In this document: positions 1-5,532 of the stretch, piece after piece | How the letters are laid out: the number at the start of each line of letters is the position of its first letter | How positions within the stretch are numbered: the stretch's first letter is position 1 | Assembly: GCA_019322385.1 (NCBI GenBank) | Contig: JAHWIS010000028.1 | Span: forward strand, 1 to 5,532 | Reading direction: 5' to 3' | Origin: Candidatus Woesearchaeota archaeon | GTDB taxonomy: Archaea > Nanobdellota > Nanobdellia > Woesearchaeales > UBA11576 | DNA length: 5,532 nucleotides | Translations under genes and position numbers: made by a program | The notes under the pieces: generated by a model | Told to the model about the DNA's origin: nothing | Seen by the model: only the letters and a program-made list of their open reading frames with translations | Database searches by the model: none

Positions 1-442
1 ACATCAAGAATATGTCAACAGAGATAAGAACAAAGAATAGAGAATATTCATAGAATGCTCCTGTTCTCATGGCTCCGCGGAGCTTGAACTTGAGCAGAGG
101 GTGGAGGGGCATTATGCCTGCTGTGGTGAGGGTGTCTGCGAATATATGGGATGCATAGCCGAGAAGGAATGCAATTGAATATAGCATTGAGCTGGATATG
201 ATGAACAGCAGGGCCGTGAAAATCGCTATTGCAAAGAATGAATGAAAAAAACCTCTATGCTCGAACAATCTTGCAATTGGCCATGCCATCTGGCCGAGCC
301 TTGACTTTGGATGGTCTATGTCAGGGAATGCTGCGCCGATGAGAAGTATGAAAGCAAACAACAGCTGATTCGCTGGGTTCAAGAAGCGTATGGCTATGAT
401 AGCAATAAGGAAACCAAATGCAAGATGGGTCTTGAACATCAT
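1..442 (-). CDS. YdjM/DUF457-type membrane-bound metal-dependent hydrolase (C-terminus cut by window edge)
   Basis: Reading the minus strand from the ATG at 442 gives 147 codons with no stop before the window edge, so the gene is 3'-truncated here. Visible motifs are an early THLAFG with His6, PDIDHPKS (residues 40-47, with Asp41, Asp43 and His44), HRGFFHS (62-68, His62 and His67), a GYASHIFAD segment (95-103, His99 and Asp103) followed by TLTTAG, and a late RTGAFYEY. Hydrophobic helices lie at about 8-20, 27-39, 69-82, 86-98 and 132-146. This spacing of His/Asp motifs between membrane segments is that of the YdjM/DUF457 family, annotated as inner-membrane metal-dependent hydrolases; the physiological substrate is not established. 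The start is a double Met (442 or 439). No Shine-Dalgarno is seen, which fits a leaderless message. It is transcribed divergently from the ssDNA-binding protein gene. Family assignment is good; activity is inferred. Confidence 0.85.
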   Translation of the reverse strand, partial: MMFKTHLAFGFLIAIIAIRFLNPANQLLFAFILLIGAAFPDIDHPKSRLGQMAWPIARLFEHRGFFHSFFAIAIFTALLFIISSSMLYSIAFLLGYASHIFADTLTTAGIMPLHPLLKFKLRGAMRTGAFYEYSLFFVLISVDIFLM

Positions 443-467
443 AGTGATATGGAATCTGTCTGTGTCA

Positions 468-475
468 TTAATAAA
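468..475 (-). promoter_or_regulatory. Candidate archaeal TATA box for the YdjM-like gene
   Basis: On the minus strand the element reads TTTATTAA, preceded by an A-rich stretch that could act as a BRE. Its centre lies about 29-30 nt upstream of the first ATG of the YdjM-like gene. Archaeal TATA boxes sit about 25-30 nt before the transcription start, so transcription would begin at or just before the start codon. The lack of a ribosome binding site there agrees with a leaderless message. Assigned by position and composition only. Confidence 0.45.
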
Positions 476-514
476 GGTTTTTGAATGGTGATTAAAGATT
501 ATTGCAGAAAACAC

Positions 515-527
515 AAATATATAAATA
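515..527 (+). promoter_or_regulatory. Candidate archaeal TATA box for the ssDNA-binding protein gene/operon
   Basis: An uninterrupted A/T stretch, AAATATATAAATA, follows an A-rich possible BRE. A start of transcription about 25 nt downstream would fall near 546-550 and leave a leader of roughly 35-40 nt that contains the Shine-Dalgarno at 573-578. A second A/T-rich run at 561-572 lies too close to the start codon to serve as a TATA box with this leader. This is the only good promoter candidate before the three-gene plus-strand cluster. Confidence 0.5.
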
Positions 528-572
528 GGACAAGGGATGGGATAAAAACAGTTAAGATGAATATATTTTAAA

Positions 573-578
573 GGGGGT
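573..578 (+). promoter_or_regulatory. Ribosome binding site of the ssDNA-binding protein gene
   Basis: GGGGGT lies 7 nt before the ATG at 586 and is one mismatch from the archaeal consensus GGAGGT. It supports the choice of this start codon. It is the strongest Shine-Dalgarno on the plus strand of the window and suggests good translation of the first gene of the cluster. Confidence 0.7.
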
Positions 579-585
579 AAACATC

Positions 586-1605
586 ATGATAAAGCTTACA
601 CATGAGCAGATCGTTGCAAAGATAAAAGAGAAGAAAGGTATTTCTGAAGAGGATATTAACAATAGGATAAACCAGAAGATGGACCAGCTTGCAGGGCTTG
701 TATCGCGAGATGGTGCTGCGCATATTGTCGCGAATGAGCTAGGGGTCAATGCCTTTGAGGACCATACAGGAAAGGTAAAGCTTGAAAAGCTCTTGCCGGG
801 GATGAGGAGCATAGAGGTGATCGGTAAGGTAAGGGCATTGTACGAGATAAGGGAATTCTCGACAGAAAAAGGCAGCGGAAAGGTAGGAAGCTTCCTGATA
901 GCAGACGAGACAGGCATGTCACGCGTCACGTGCTGGCACGGCCAGACAGACAAGATGGCAGAGCTGAAAGATGGTGACGTGGTCAGGATAAAGAACGCAT
1001 ATGTCAGGGACAACAATGGAAGGGCAGAGATACACCTAAACAACAACAGCGAGCTCGATGTGAACCCTCCAGGAGAGACAGTCGAGGTCCCAGAAGGAAT
1101 GAGTGAGAAGCAGGCAGAGGCGCAGAGGAAAAAGATATCTGAATTGAGCGAGACAGACAACAATGTGGAGATATTCGGCACAGTTGTGCAGGTGTTCGAG
1201 CCAAGGTTCTTTGAGATCTGCCCACAGTGCGGCAAAAGAGCAAGGCAGAGGGAAGAGCAGTTTGTGTGCGAAGCTCACAATGCTGTCACGCCTGATTATT
1301 CATATGTGATGAACGCAATCCTTGATGACGGAAGCGAGACCATACGGGTCGTGCTCTTCAGGGACCAGATGGAACAGTTTGTCGGAAAGCCACGGGAAGA
1401 GATAGTGCAGTACAAAGAGTTCAGGGAGAAGTTCGACCAGGTGAAGATAGATCTTCTCGGGCAGATGGTAAAGATAGCAGGCAGGGCTACAAAGAACACT
1501 GTGTTTGACCGCCTTGAGTTTGTCGCCAGGAAAGTGGATATGAACCCAAACCCTGAAGAAGAGATAGAAAGGCTGAAGAAACAGGAAAGCGAGACAACAG
1601 CCTGA
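586..1605 (+). CDS. RPA-like single-stranded DNA-binding protein with two OB-fold regions and a zinc knuckle
   Basis: A 339-residue protein of the archaeal replication factor A (RPA) type, expected to coat and protect ssDNA in the cytoplasm during replication, repair and recombination. Order of parts: an N-terminal helical domain (about 4-54) with the pattern GISEEDINNRI then GAAHIVANELGV, typical of archaeal RPA-like proteins; a first OB-fold (about 72-160) with VIGKVRALYEIREF, the VTCWHG strand with Trp117, and DGDVVRIKNAYV; a charged linker (162-192); and a second OB-fold (about 193-316) holding a putative zinc site, C212-x2-C215-x12-C228-x2-H231. The tail is charged but not strongly acidic. 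Start chosen from the Shine-Dalgarno at 573-578. It appears to lead a cluster whose next two genes encode envelope proteins, with no second RPA subunit beside it. Family call is strong; exact domain borders are estimates. Confidence 0.93.
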   Translation: MIKLTHEQIVAKIKEKKGISEEDINNRINQKMDQLAGLVSRDGAAHIVANELGVNAFEDHTGKVKLEKLLPGMRSIEVIGKVRALYEIREFSTEKGSGKVGSFLIADETGMSRVTCWHGQTDKMAELKDGDVVRIKNAYVRDNNGRAEIHLNNNSELDVNPPGETVEVPEGMSEKQAEAQRKKISELSETDNNVEIFGTVVQVFEPRFFEICPQCGKRARQREEQFVCEAHNAVTPDYSYVMNAILDDGSETIRVVLFRDQMEQFVGKPREEIVQYKEFREKFDQVKIDLLGQMVKIAGRATKNTVFDRLEFVARKVDMNPNPEEEIERLKKQESETTA

Positions 1606-1622
1606 AATGTTTTTCATGTTCT

Positions 1623-2387
1623 ATGGATAAATCCACCATCTCTTACAGAAACAGGACAAACACAGTTTTTGCAGTCTTCATCAGCATATTGATAATTTTA
1701 CTTGTTCTTGTATTAACAACTAAATCCCCAGAAGAAAGGGTCGTGCTTCTCAGCTTTGATGTAGAACCTGTCGACGGTTCTGAAAGTGTGCTGGAAGTGC
1801 TTGAGATTGTTTATAGGAACAATGTAAGCGCAACATTCTTTGTGACAGGAGAGTATGCAGAGCAGTATCCAGAGGTTGTAGAGCTGATGACAGGTCGGGA
1901 AATAGGTAACCATGGCTATTCGCACAAGGCATTCACAAAGATGGATCGCGATGAGAAGATATCAGAGCTGCGCAAGACAAATTTGTTGCTTGAAAACATA
2001 ACAGGGCAGGAGGTCTTGGGATTCAGGGCTCCTTATAACAGGATAGACAAGGAAACAATGGTTGTGTTGGAAGAAGAAGGCTTTTTGTATGACTCATCTA
2101 TCATAAGCGGATGGGGAATCTTCTATCCTGGTGTCGGTGATATGCTGATTGGAGAGATACCTGTGTCAAGCGTGCTTGGATTCCCTCTCGAGGATGTTGT
2201 TTTCCTGCATTATCTGCGGATGCCTGGGCTTTATTTCTATATACTTGAGAACAAGAAGAGTGGATTTGAGTCATACCTGTTCCACCCGCACCATATATCC
2301 AAGTATAAAAATGAATTTGAAGAGTTTATAAACCATTTAAAAAAGGAAAACACAATATTTATAAGCCACAGAGAACTAATCGAATAG
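1623..2387 (+). CDS. Membrane-anchored polysaccharide deacetylase (NodB/CE4 fold)
   Basis: A 254-residue enzyme predicted to remove acetyl groups from an N-acetylated surface glycan. Residues 14-32 form one hydrophobic helix preceded by Lys3, Arg9 and Arg11 and lacking a clear cleavage site, so it reads as a signal anchor with the catalytic domain outside. NodB motifs in order: SFDVE (44-48), ATFFVTGEYA (70-79), NHGYSH with metal-ligand candidates His97 and His101, FRAPYNR (134-140), YDSSI (156-160) and FHPHHI (220-225). Motif 1 has DVE where classical CE4 enzymes have DDG, and the FHP motif near the end resembles that of the PuuE/exosortase-locus type of deacetylase. The gene begins 17 nt after the upstream stop. 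No convincing Shine-Dalgarno precedes the ATG, so translation may rely on reinitiation. The N-terminal helix follows directly from this start and supports it. The substrate is unknown. Confidence 0.88.
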   Translation: MDKSTISYRNRTNTVFAVFISILIILLVLVLTTKSPEERVVLLSFDVEPVDGSESVLEVLEIVYRNNVSATFFVTGEYAEQYPEVVELMTGREIGNHGYSHKAFTKMDRDEKISELRKTNLLLENITGQEVLGFRAPYNRIDKETMVVLEEEGFLYDSSIISGWGIFYPGVGDMLIGEIPVSSVLGFPLEDVVFLHYLRMPGLYFYILENKKSGFESYLFHPHHISKYKNEFEEFINHLKKENTIFISHRELIE

Positions 2388-2391
2388 GAAG

Positions 2392-3051
2392 ATGAGGGGT
2401 TTTAGACATGTAGCGGTTCTAGCTATTCTGCTCTTTCTAGTTTTAGGTCTCTTGGCTGGATGTTCAGCTCCAAGAGAGCTCAAGAGATCTGTCGAGCAGC
2501 GGCCTGTTGTTGAAAAGGTTGAGCTTTATGCTGATGAGCCTTATATTGTACAGGAAAGCAGGGTCGTAGGGCAGAACTGTGTCGAGAGGCATTACAGCGA
2601 GATCAACAATTCCCGGTTCAATGTCAGCTTTGGTGAGAAGGAATGGCTGATGCAGCCTCCTGTAGACGGCCAGACAAACTATCTCAGGCGGGTAGTCACT
2701 GTATTCAATGCTCTCAATGAGATCGACACGATATACCTTGATAAGGTCTATCTGTACAATGGGACTGAGACCAAACGATCAAGGCATCCGATGAAGTTCC
2801 TTGTAGATCCGAGATCCACAAGAACTCTTTATGTTATGTGGGACACGCAGTATGATCCATTGAAGGATGTGGTTGTTGATTTCACCAACAACACAGAAGA
2901 GACAGGATTCGAGACACGGATCATGAGACTGTGCGTCAATGAGACCTCGACAGTCAATATCACAAAATACAAGAAGGTCGTGACAGGCACAGAAGAGAAG
3001 GTAATCGGATATGACAACTATGTCAAGGTAAAGCTTGACAGAAAAAGCTAA
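2392..3051 (+). CDS. Putative surface lipoprotein, sequon-rich, function unknown
   Basis: I do not recognise a named family. The 219-residue product has a short basic N-terminus (Arg2, Arg5), a hydrophobic stretch (7-22) and a lipobox LAGC, so Cys24 is the expected lipid-modified first residue of the mature protein. The mature part is rich in beta-strand-like segments and looks like an extracellular beta-sandwich. It has six N-x-S/T sequons (Asn72, 77, 123, 166, 183 and 189), which fits archaeal N-glycosylation outside the cell. It also has only two other cysteines, Cys63 and Cys181, that could form a disulfide. The start lies 4 nt after the deacetylase stop. The AGGA overlapping that stop is too close to serve as a normal ribosome binding site, but the signal peptide and lipobox make the start secure. 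Position suggests co-expression with the deacetylase. Its stop overlaps that of the convergent gene. Confidence 0.8.
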   Translation: MRGFRHVAVLAILLFLVLGLLAGCSAPRELKRSVEQRPVVEKVELYADEPYIVQESRVVGQNCVERHYSEINNSRFNVSFGEKEWLMQPPVDGQTNYLRRVVTVFNALNEIDTIYLDKVYLYNGTETKRSRHPMKFLVDPRSTRTLYVMWDTQYDPLKDVVVDFTNNTEETGFETRIMRLCVNETSTVNITKYKKVVTGTEEKVIGYDNYVKVKLDRKS

Positions 3052-4904
3052 GAAGCTAATTCTTCAGTCAGGACAGTTGTTGTAGCTGCCGAATTGATGT
3101 TTGCCGTATCTTTGAAACCAATATCTGTACCCTTGAAGCCAGCGACAAACACATATGCATCAGGCATATCTCCTGGAGGTATAATATTGCAGTGAGCGCG
3201 GAACTCGCCTATAGGAGTGCGGAGTTCCTGTATCTGCTCTTCTATCTCTGCCCTCAATGGAAAGAAAGACTTCTCAGGTGTCAGCTCAAAGTTCTCTAAC
3301 AAACCTTTCTCAAAGCAGTAGAGCTTGTAATGCTTGACACCAGCAGGGTCCATAGGTGTTCCGTCGATATGATATGTTATAGGCCTTGTCCTGACATAGG
3401 CATAGCCAGCCTGGAACTGGATGTTTAGTATCTCTGCAAGGCCTGGAGGAAGGTCATCCTTGGAATACTCGTAATGGACTGGCAGGTTGAATGAAGGGCT
3501 TTCCACGCCATTGCTGTCTGTAGCTGTTATTGCAAAGAAATAAGTCTTGTCGTCCTGCAGGTCTGGCATGAAATAAAAATATTTGTCATCAGGCACAGAA
3601 TAGTATAATTTATTTTTTTCAAGCGGTATATGTGGAGCTTGTCCAGCAATAACAGTCTCTATATTATATTTCAATGTGCAGGTGTAAGGTTCTTCCTCGC
3701 CGACAATGCAGACAGGCTCCATGAGCGAGTTTATTTTTACCTGTACGGGATTATCTGTAATATCTAATCGTATCTTCTCAAGACCTTCTATGTCATCTAT
3801 ATCTATTTCAGAAGGTGTACTGCCTCTCAATGTGCCTTCCATCAGCCTTCCTTTATCTGAATAGTATATAGAGAAGTAATCAGCAGTAGGCAATGTATCC
3901 CAGACAAGCAATGATGTGCTTGAAGCCATCTTTGCGTCGTATATGTTGAAATTCCTTACGTCGGTGACCTCGCTCGTGAAAACATAAGCGAATTTCAGAA
4001 CAGGCTGGTGCAATCCTACCTTGTTGTCGCGCTGGTTGTACGCAAGGAAGCTTTGGTTGTGGATAATGCAGAACTTGACAGTCTTGTCATAGACAGAGCA
4101 CTGTTCTGCAGGAGGTTGGGTGCTGTGGAGCGATATATTCCTTATCGTGTTCTTGTAGATGTACATGGTCTTTCCGACTCTTGCTGCAGGGTAGCGGAAC
4201 TCGTTAAGGGTTTTACCTCTTAATTCTGACTGTATCTCTTTTAGATTTGCATTAGGGACTGTCTGCGACGCAGGGTTTCCAGGATATGTCATCGCAATCC
4301 TCAGGCTGGTTCCCTGCTGCTGGAGTGATAACCGACGTTCGTCCCACAATCCTGCTTCTGAAAGCTGGGAAAGCGCATCAGGCATGATATTCAGGAAAGG
4401 AGTAAGCGTTGCGAATCCTGCTCTTTCTTCTCTCCACTCTGCCAGGTTCTTTTTTGGGATGCCTGGAACAATATAAGGACAGTAACATCCTGATTCTTTT
4501 GAGCTTACGCAGGTGTCAATGGCTTCTGCCAATGAGTTTATAGCATGCTGGTCTGATTTCTCGCAATAAGCAGTCCATTCAGGGTATTCAAGGAATGTTC
4601 TTTCATCGCCAGTCAGGATATTCCCTCCCTGGCTCAGGATCCAGTTGAATCCTGTCTCTTTCTCTATAGCATAGACCTCTCTCACCAGGCAAGCAGTGTC
4701 ATCCTGGCATCTTTCCAGACGCTGGAGATGGTCTGATATTGTGTCGTATATTGTAAAATCATAAGGGATCGTGACAGAGAAAGAAGGATTGACAGAGTAT
4801 GGAACTGTGAAATAAGGATGGGTAGGCTTGTATTCCTGTGCAAAGGCTATTGGGATAAGCAGGGCTATCAGGATTAGAGGCAATAGTTGTTTTATGCTTC
4901 TCAT
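3048..4904 (-). CDS. Secreted multi-cysteine protein with fibronectin-III-like region, function unknown
   Basis: A 618-residue exported protein. Residues 1-22 are a Sec-type signal peptide (Arg2, Lys5, hydrophobic 7-21, AFA before Gln23). No membrane segment follows, so it is secreted or held at the surface by a partner. There are 12 cysteines, mostly in near pairs: 66/72, 114/132, 140/142, 269/279, 399/409 and 530/572. The N-terminal third (about 45-190) is helical and carries the first six. The middle has fibronectin-III hallmarks in two pieces: LLVWDTLPTADYFSIYYSD (332-350) and DKTYFFAITATDSNGVES (452-469). The C-terminal 130 residues are beta-rich. Sequons occur at Asn256 and Asn283. The ATG overlaps the previous gene's stop as ATGA and has its own Shine-Dalgarno, so the start is secure. 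No catalytic motif is recognised; an adhesive or structural role is only a guess. Confidence 0.85.
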   Translation of the reverse strand: MRSIKQLLPLILIALLIPIAFAQEYKPTHPYFTVPYSVNPSFSVTIPYDFTIYDTISDHLQRLERCQDDTACLVREVYAIEKETGFNWILSQGGNILTGDERTFLEYPEWTAYCEKSDQHAINSLAEAIDTCVSSKESGCYCPYIVPGIPKKNLAEWREERAGFATLTPFLNIMPDALSQLSEAGLWDERRLSLQQQGTSLRIAMTYPGNPASQTVPNANLKEIQSELRGKTLNEFRYPAARVGKTMYIYKNTIRNISLHSTQPPAEQCSVYDKTVKFCIIHNQSFLAYNQRDNKVGLHQPVLKFAYVFTSEVTDVRNFNIYDAKMASSTSLLVWDTLPTADYFSIYYSDKGRLMEGTLRGSTPSEIDIDDIEGLEKIRLDITDNPVQVKINSLMEPVCIVGEEEPYTCTLKYNIETVIAGQAPHIPLEKNKLYYSVPDDKYFYFMPDLQDDKTYFFAITATDSNGVESPSFNLPVHYEYSKDDLPPGLAEILNIQFQAGYAYVRTRPITYHIDGTPMDPAGVKHYKLYCFEKGLLENFELTPEKSFFPLRAEIEEQIQELRTPIGEFRAHCNIIPPGDMPDAYVFVAGFKGTDIGFKDTANINSAATTTVLTEELAS

Positions 4905-5532
4905 CTTCTCATCCTCTGCAATTTAAGCCTATTCTGATAGTTCTTCCTTATCTGGATATCGACGACAGACCTTTCAAAGCCTTTCTGCAAAAGAATCTGC
5001 TCGATCTGCTTGTAGTTATTTCCTCTTGCGACAAGAGCGTCTATCTGTGACTGAAGGTCAAGTGCTGCAGGCTTTGCTTCTGCTTTCATCTTTCTTGAAG
5101 CAGATGTCTTGAATCCTATTACAAAGAAGAACACAATAGCAAGTATGCCTACAAGGAATATAGATGCATAGAACAGGTTTATTCGTTCTAATAGTGTAGG
5201 CTCTTTTTCTGGGATTATAGGAATTTCTTCTATTGGAATCTCTGGCTCTATCTCTTCTTCTGGGAATTCCTCTATAACTTCTGGTTCTTCAATCTCTTCT
5301 GGAATCTCTTCAGGAACTTCCTCGTATATCTCAGCTAGATAATCGATCGGAGCTGTCACAGTTACCTCTTTTTTGTATCTTATGCACTCTCCTATGCAGC
5401 AGAAGACATCATGATAGTATTCGGTTTCCTCTCCACTGCAGAACTCGTCTTCAGCGCAGATAATCCCTTTGAGCTCTTCAATGCAATAATCCTCTATCGG
5501 ACCTTGCTCCTGCACTATCGAAGCAAATTCTC
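4901..5532 (-). CDS. Single-pass membrane protein with Cys-rich ectodomain, Glu/Pro arm and helical cytoplasmic tail (5' end outside window)
   Basis: I do not recognise a named family. The frame is open to the right edge: residues before the in-frame GTG at 5515 read EFASI, so that GTG is probably an internal Val and the true start, likely with a signal peptide, lies outside. Counting from that GTG: a six-cysteine module (C11, C20, C26, C39, C40, C44, ending CCIGEC); an acidic Pro-rich arm (65-106); one membrane helix (about 113-135) followed by Lys/Arg residues that place the C-terminus inside; and a basic tail (136-204). The tail includes two short helices with GNNYKQIEQILLQKGF (165-180) and SVVDIQI, reminiscent of a UBA/CUE-like hairpin. 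The gene ends in an ATGA overlap with the secreted 618-residue protein, suggesting joint production and perhaps a physical partnership at the cell surface. Function unknown. Confidence 0.82.
   Translation of the reverse strand, partial: EFASIVQEQGPIEDYCIEELKGIICAEDEFCSGEETEYYHDVFCCIGECIRYKKEVTVTAPIDYLAEIYEEVPEEIPEEIEEPEVIEEFPEEEIEPEIPIEEIPIIPEKEPTLLERINLFYASIFLVGILAIVFFFVIGFKTSASRKMKAEAKPAALDLQSQIDALVARGNNYKQIEQILLQKGFERSVVDIQIRKNYQNRLKLQRMRR
4913..4917 (-). promoter_or_regulatory. Ribosome binding site of the 618-residue secreted protein gene
   Basis: On the minus strand AGAGG is followed by 8 nt and then the ATG at 4904. The site lies inside the coding sequence of the upstream gene, whose stop codon overlaps the start. 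This arrangement allows both direct initiation and coupling to upstream translation. It also settles the start, because a second ATG 8 nt upstream (4912-4910) is out of frame. Confidence 0.6.
5198..5323 (-). repeat. Low-complexity Glu/Pro-rich coding segment
   Basis: This stretch of 42 codons in the membrane protein encodes 20 Glu and 9 Pro, the rest almost all Ile, Val or Phe, in irregular units such as EEIP and EEIE. It lies between the Cys-rich module and the membrane helix. It therefore probably forms an extended, strongly negative arm that lifts the ectodomain off the membrane. At the DNA level the plus strand is pyrimidine-rich (many TCTTCT/CTTC words), so unit number may vary between strains. 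Confidence 0.75.

Noticed and set aside
561..572. A/T-rich ATATATTTTAAA as a TATA box for the ssDNA-binding protein gene
   Set aside because: Its centre is only about 20 nt before the ATG, so transcription would start at or inside the coding sequence and lose the Shine-Dalgarno at 573-578.
552..1235. Long minus-strand open frame of 227 codons opposite the ssDNA-binding protein gene
   Set aside because: It lies antisense to a well-recognised RPA gene, its product is a Ser/Leu/Phe-rich mixture with no motif, and it covers the RPA promoter side without a ribosome binding site. It is a shadow frame.
3052..3065. GAAG/CTTC inverted repeat as a bidirectional terminator between the convergent genes
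   Set aside because: The stem has only four pairs, no T-run follows in either direction, and it lies within coding sequence of the minus-strand gene.
4008..4223. Plus-strand open frame of 71 codons inside the secreted-protein gene
   Set aside because: It is antisense to a gene with a clear signal peptide and paired cysteines, and it has no recognisable motif or promoter. Treated as a shadow.
5198..5323. Repetitive pyrimidine-rich plus strand considered as a possible DNA repeat array
   Set aside because: The units are irregular and explained by Glu and Pro codons in an open coding frame; there are no spaced identical repeats as in a CRISPR or tandem array.
5513..5515. GTG as the start codon of the Cys-rich membrane protein
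   Set aside because: The frame stays open to the window edge (EFASI precedes it), and starting here would leave a Cys-rich ectodomain without any signal peptide, so the gene very probably begins outside the window.

Overview
The window looks archaeal, most likely from a small-genome DPANN-type lineage (Woesearchaeota/Pacearchaeota-like). The support is an RPA-type single-stranded DNA-binding protein with a zinc knuckle in place of a bacterial SSB, TATA-box-like elements at suitable distances from two divergent starts, frequent AGG/AGA arginine and ATA isoleucine codons, and several extracytoplasmic proteins of a style common in those genomes. The lineage is an inference from gene style; no marker here fixes it.

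Layout. At the left edge a minus-strand gene, cut by the window end, encodes a YdjM/DUF457-type membrane-bound metal-dependent hydrolase. A 143-bp intergenic region carries two back-to-back promoter candidates. To the right runs a plus-strand cluster: an RPA-like ssDNA-binding protein (586-1605), a membrane-anchored polysaccharide deacetylase of the NodB/CE4 fold (1623-2387), and a lipobox-bearing putative surface lipoprotein rich in N-glycosylation sequons (2392-3051). Gaps of 17 and 4 bp suggest one transcript. This cluster meets a minus-strand pair tail to tail, and the two facing stop codons overlap by 4 bp (3048-3051).

The minus-strand pair is transcribed from beyond the right edge. Its first gene (4901-5532, 5' end outside the window) encodes a single-pass membrane protein with a small Cys-rich ectodomain, a long Glu/Pro arm, one membrane helix and a helical cytoplasmic tail. 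It overlaps the second gene by ATGA. That second gene (3048-4904) encodes a 618-residue secreted protein with 12 cysteines and a fibronectin-III-like region. The overlap suggests coupled translation.

Function. Apart from the ssDNA-binding protein, every gene in the window encodes a membrane, anchored or secreted product, so the region is mainly a cell-envelope locus. The deacetylase probably modifies surface glycan; the lipoprotein and the minus-strand pair are surface proteins of unknown role. I see no mobile element, CRISPR array, RNA gene or defence system. The least explained part is the ATGA-linked surface pair. Coding sequence fills the window apart from the 143-bp promoter region and two short gaps.
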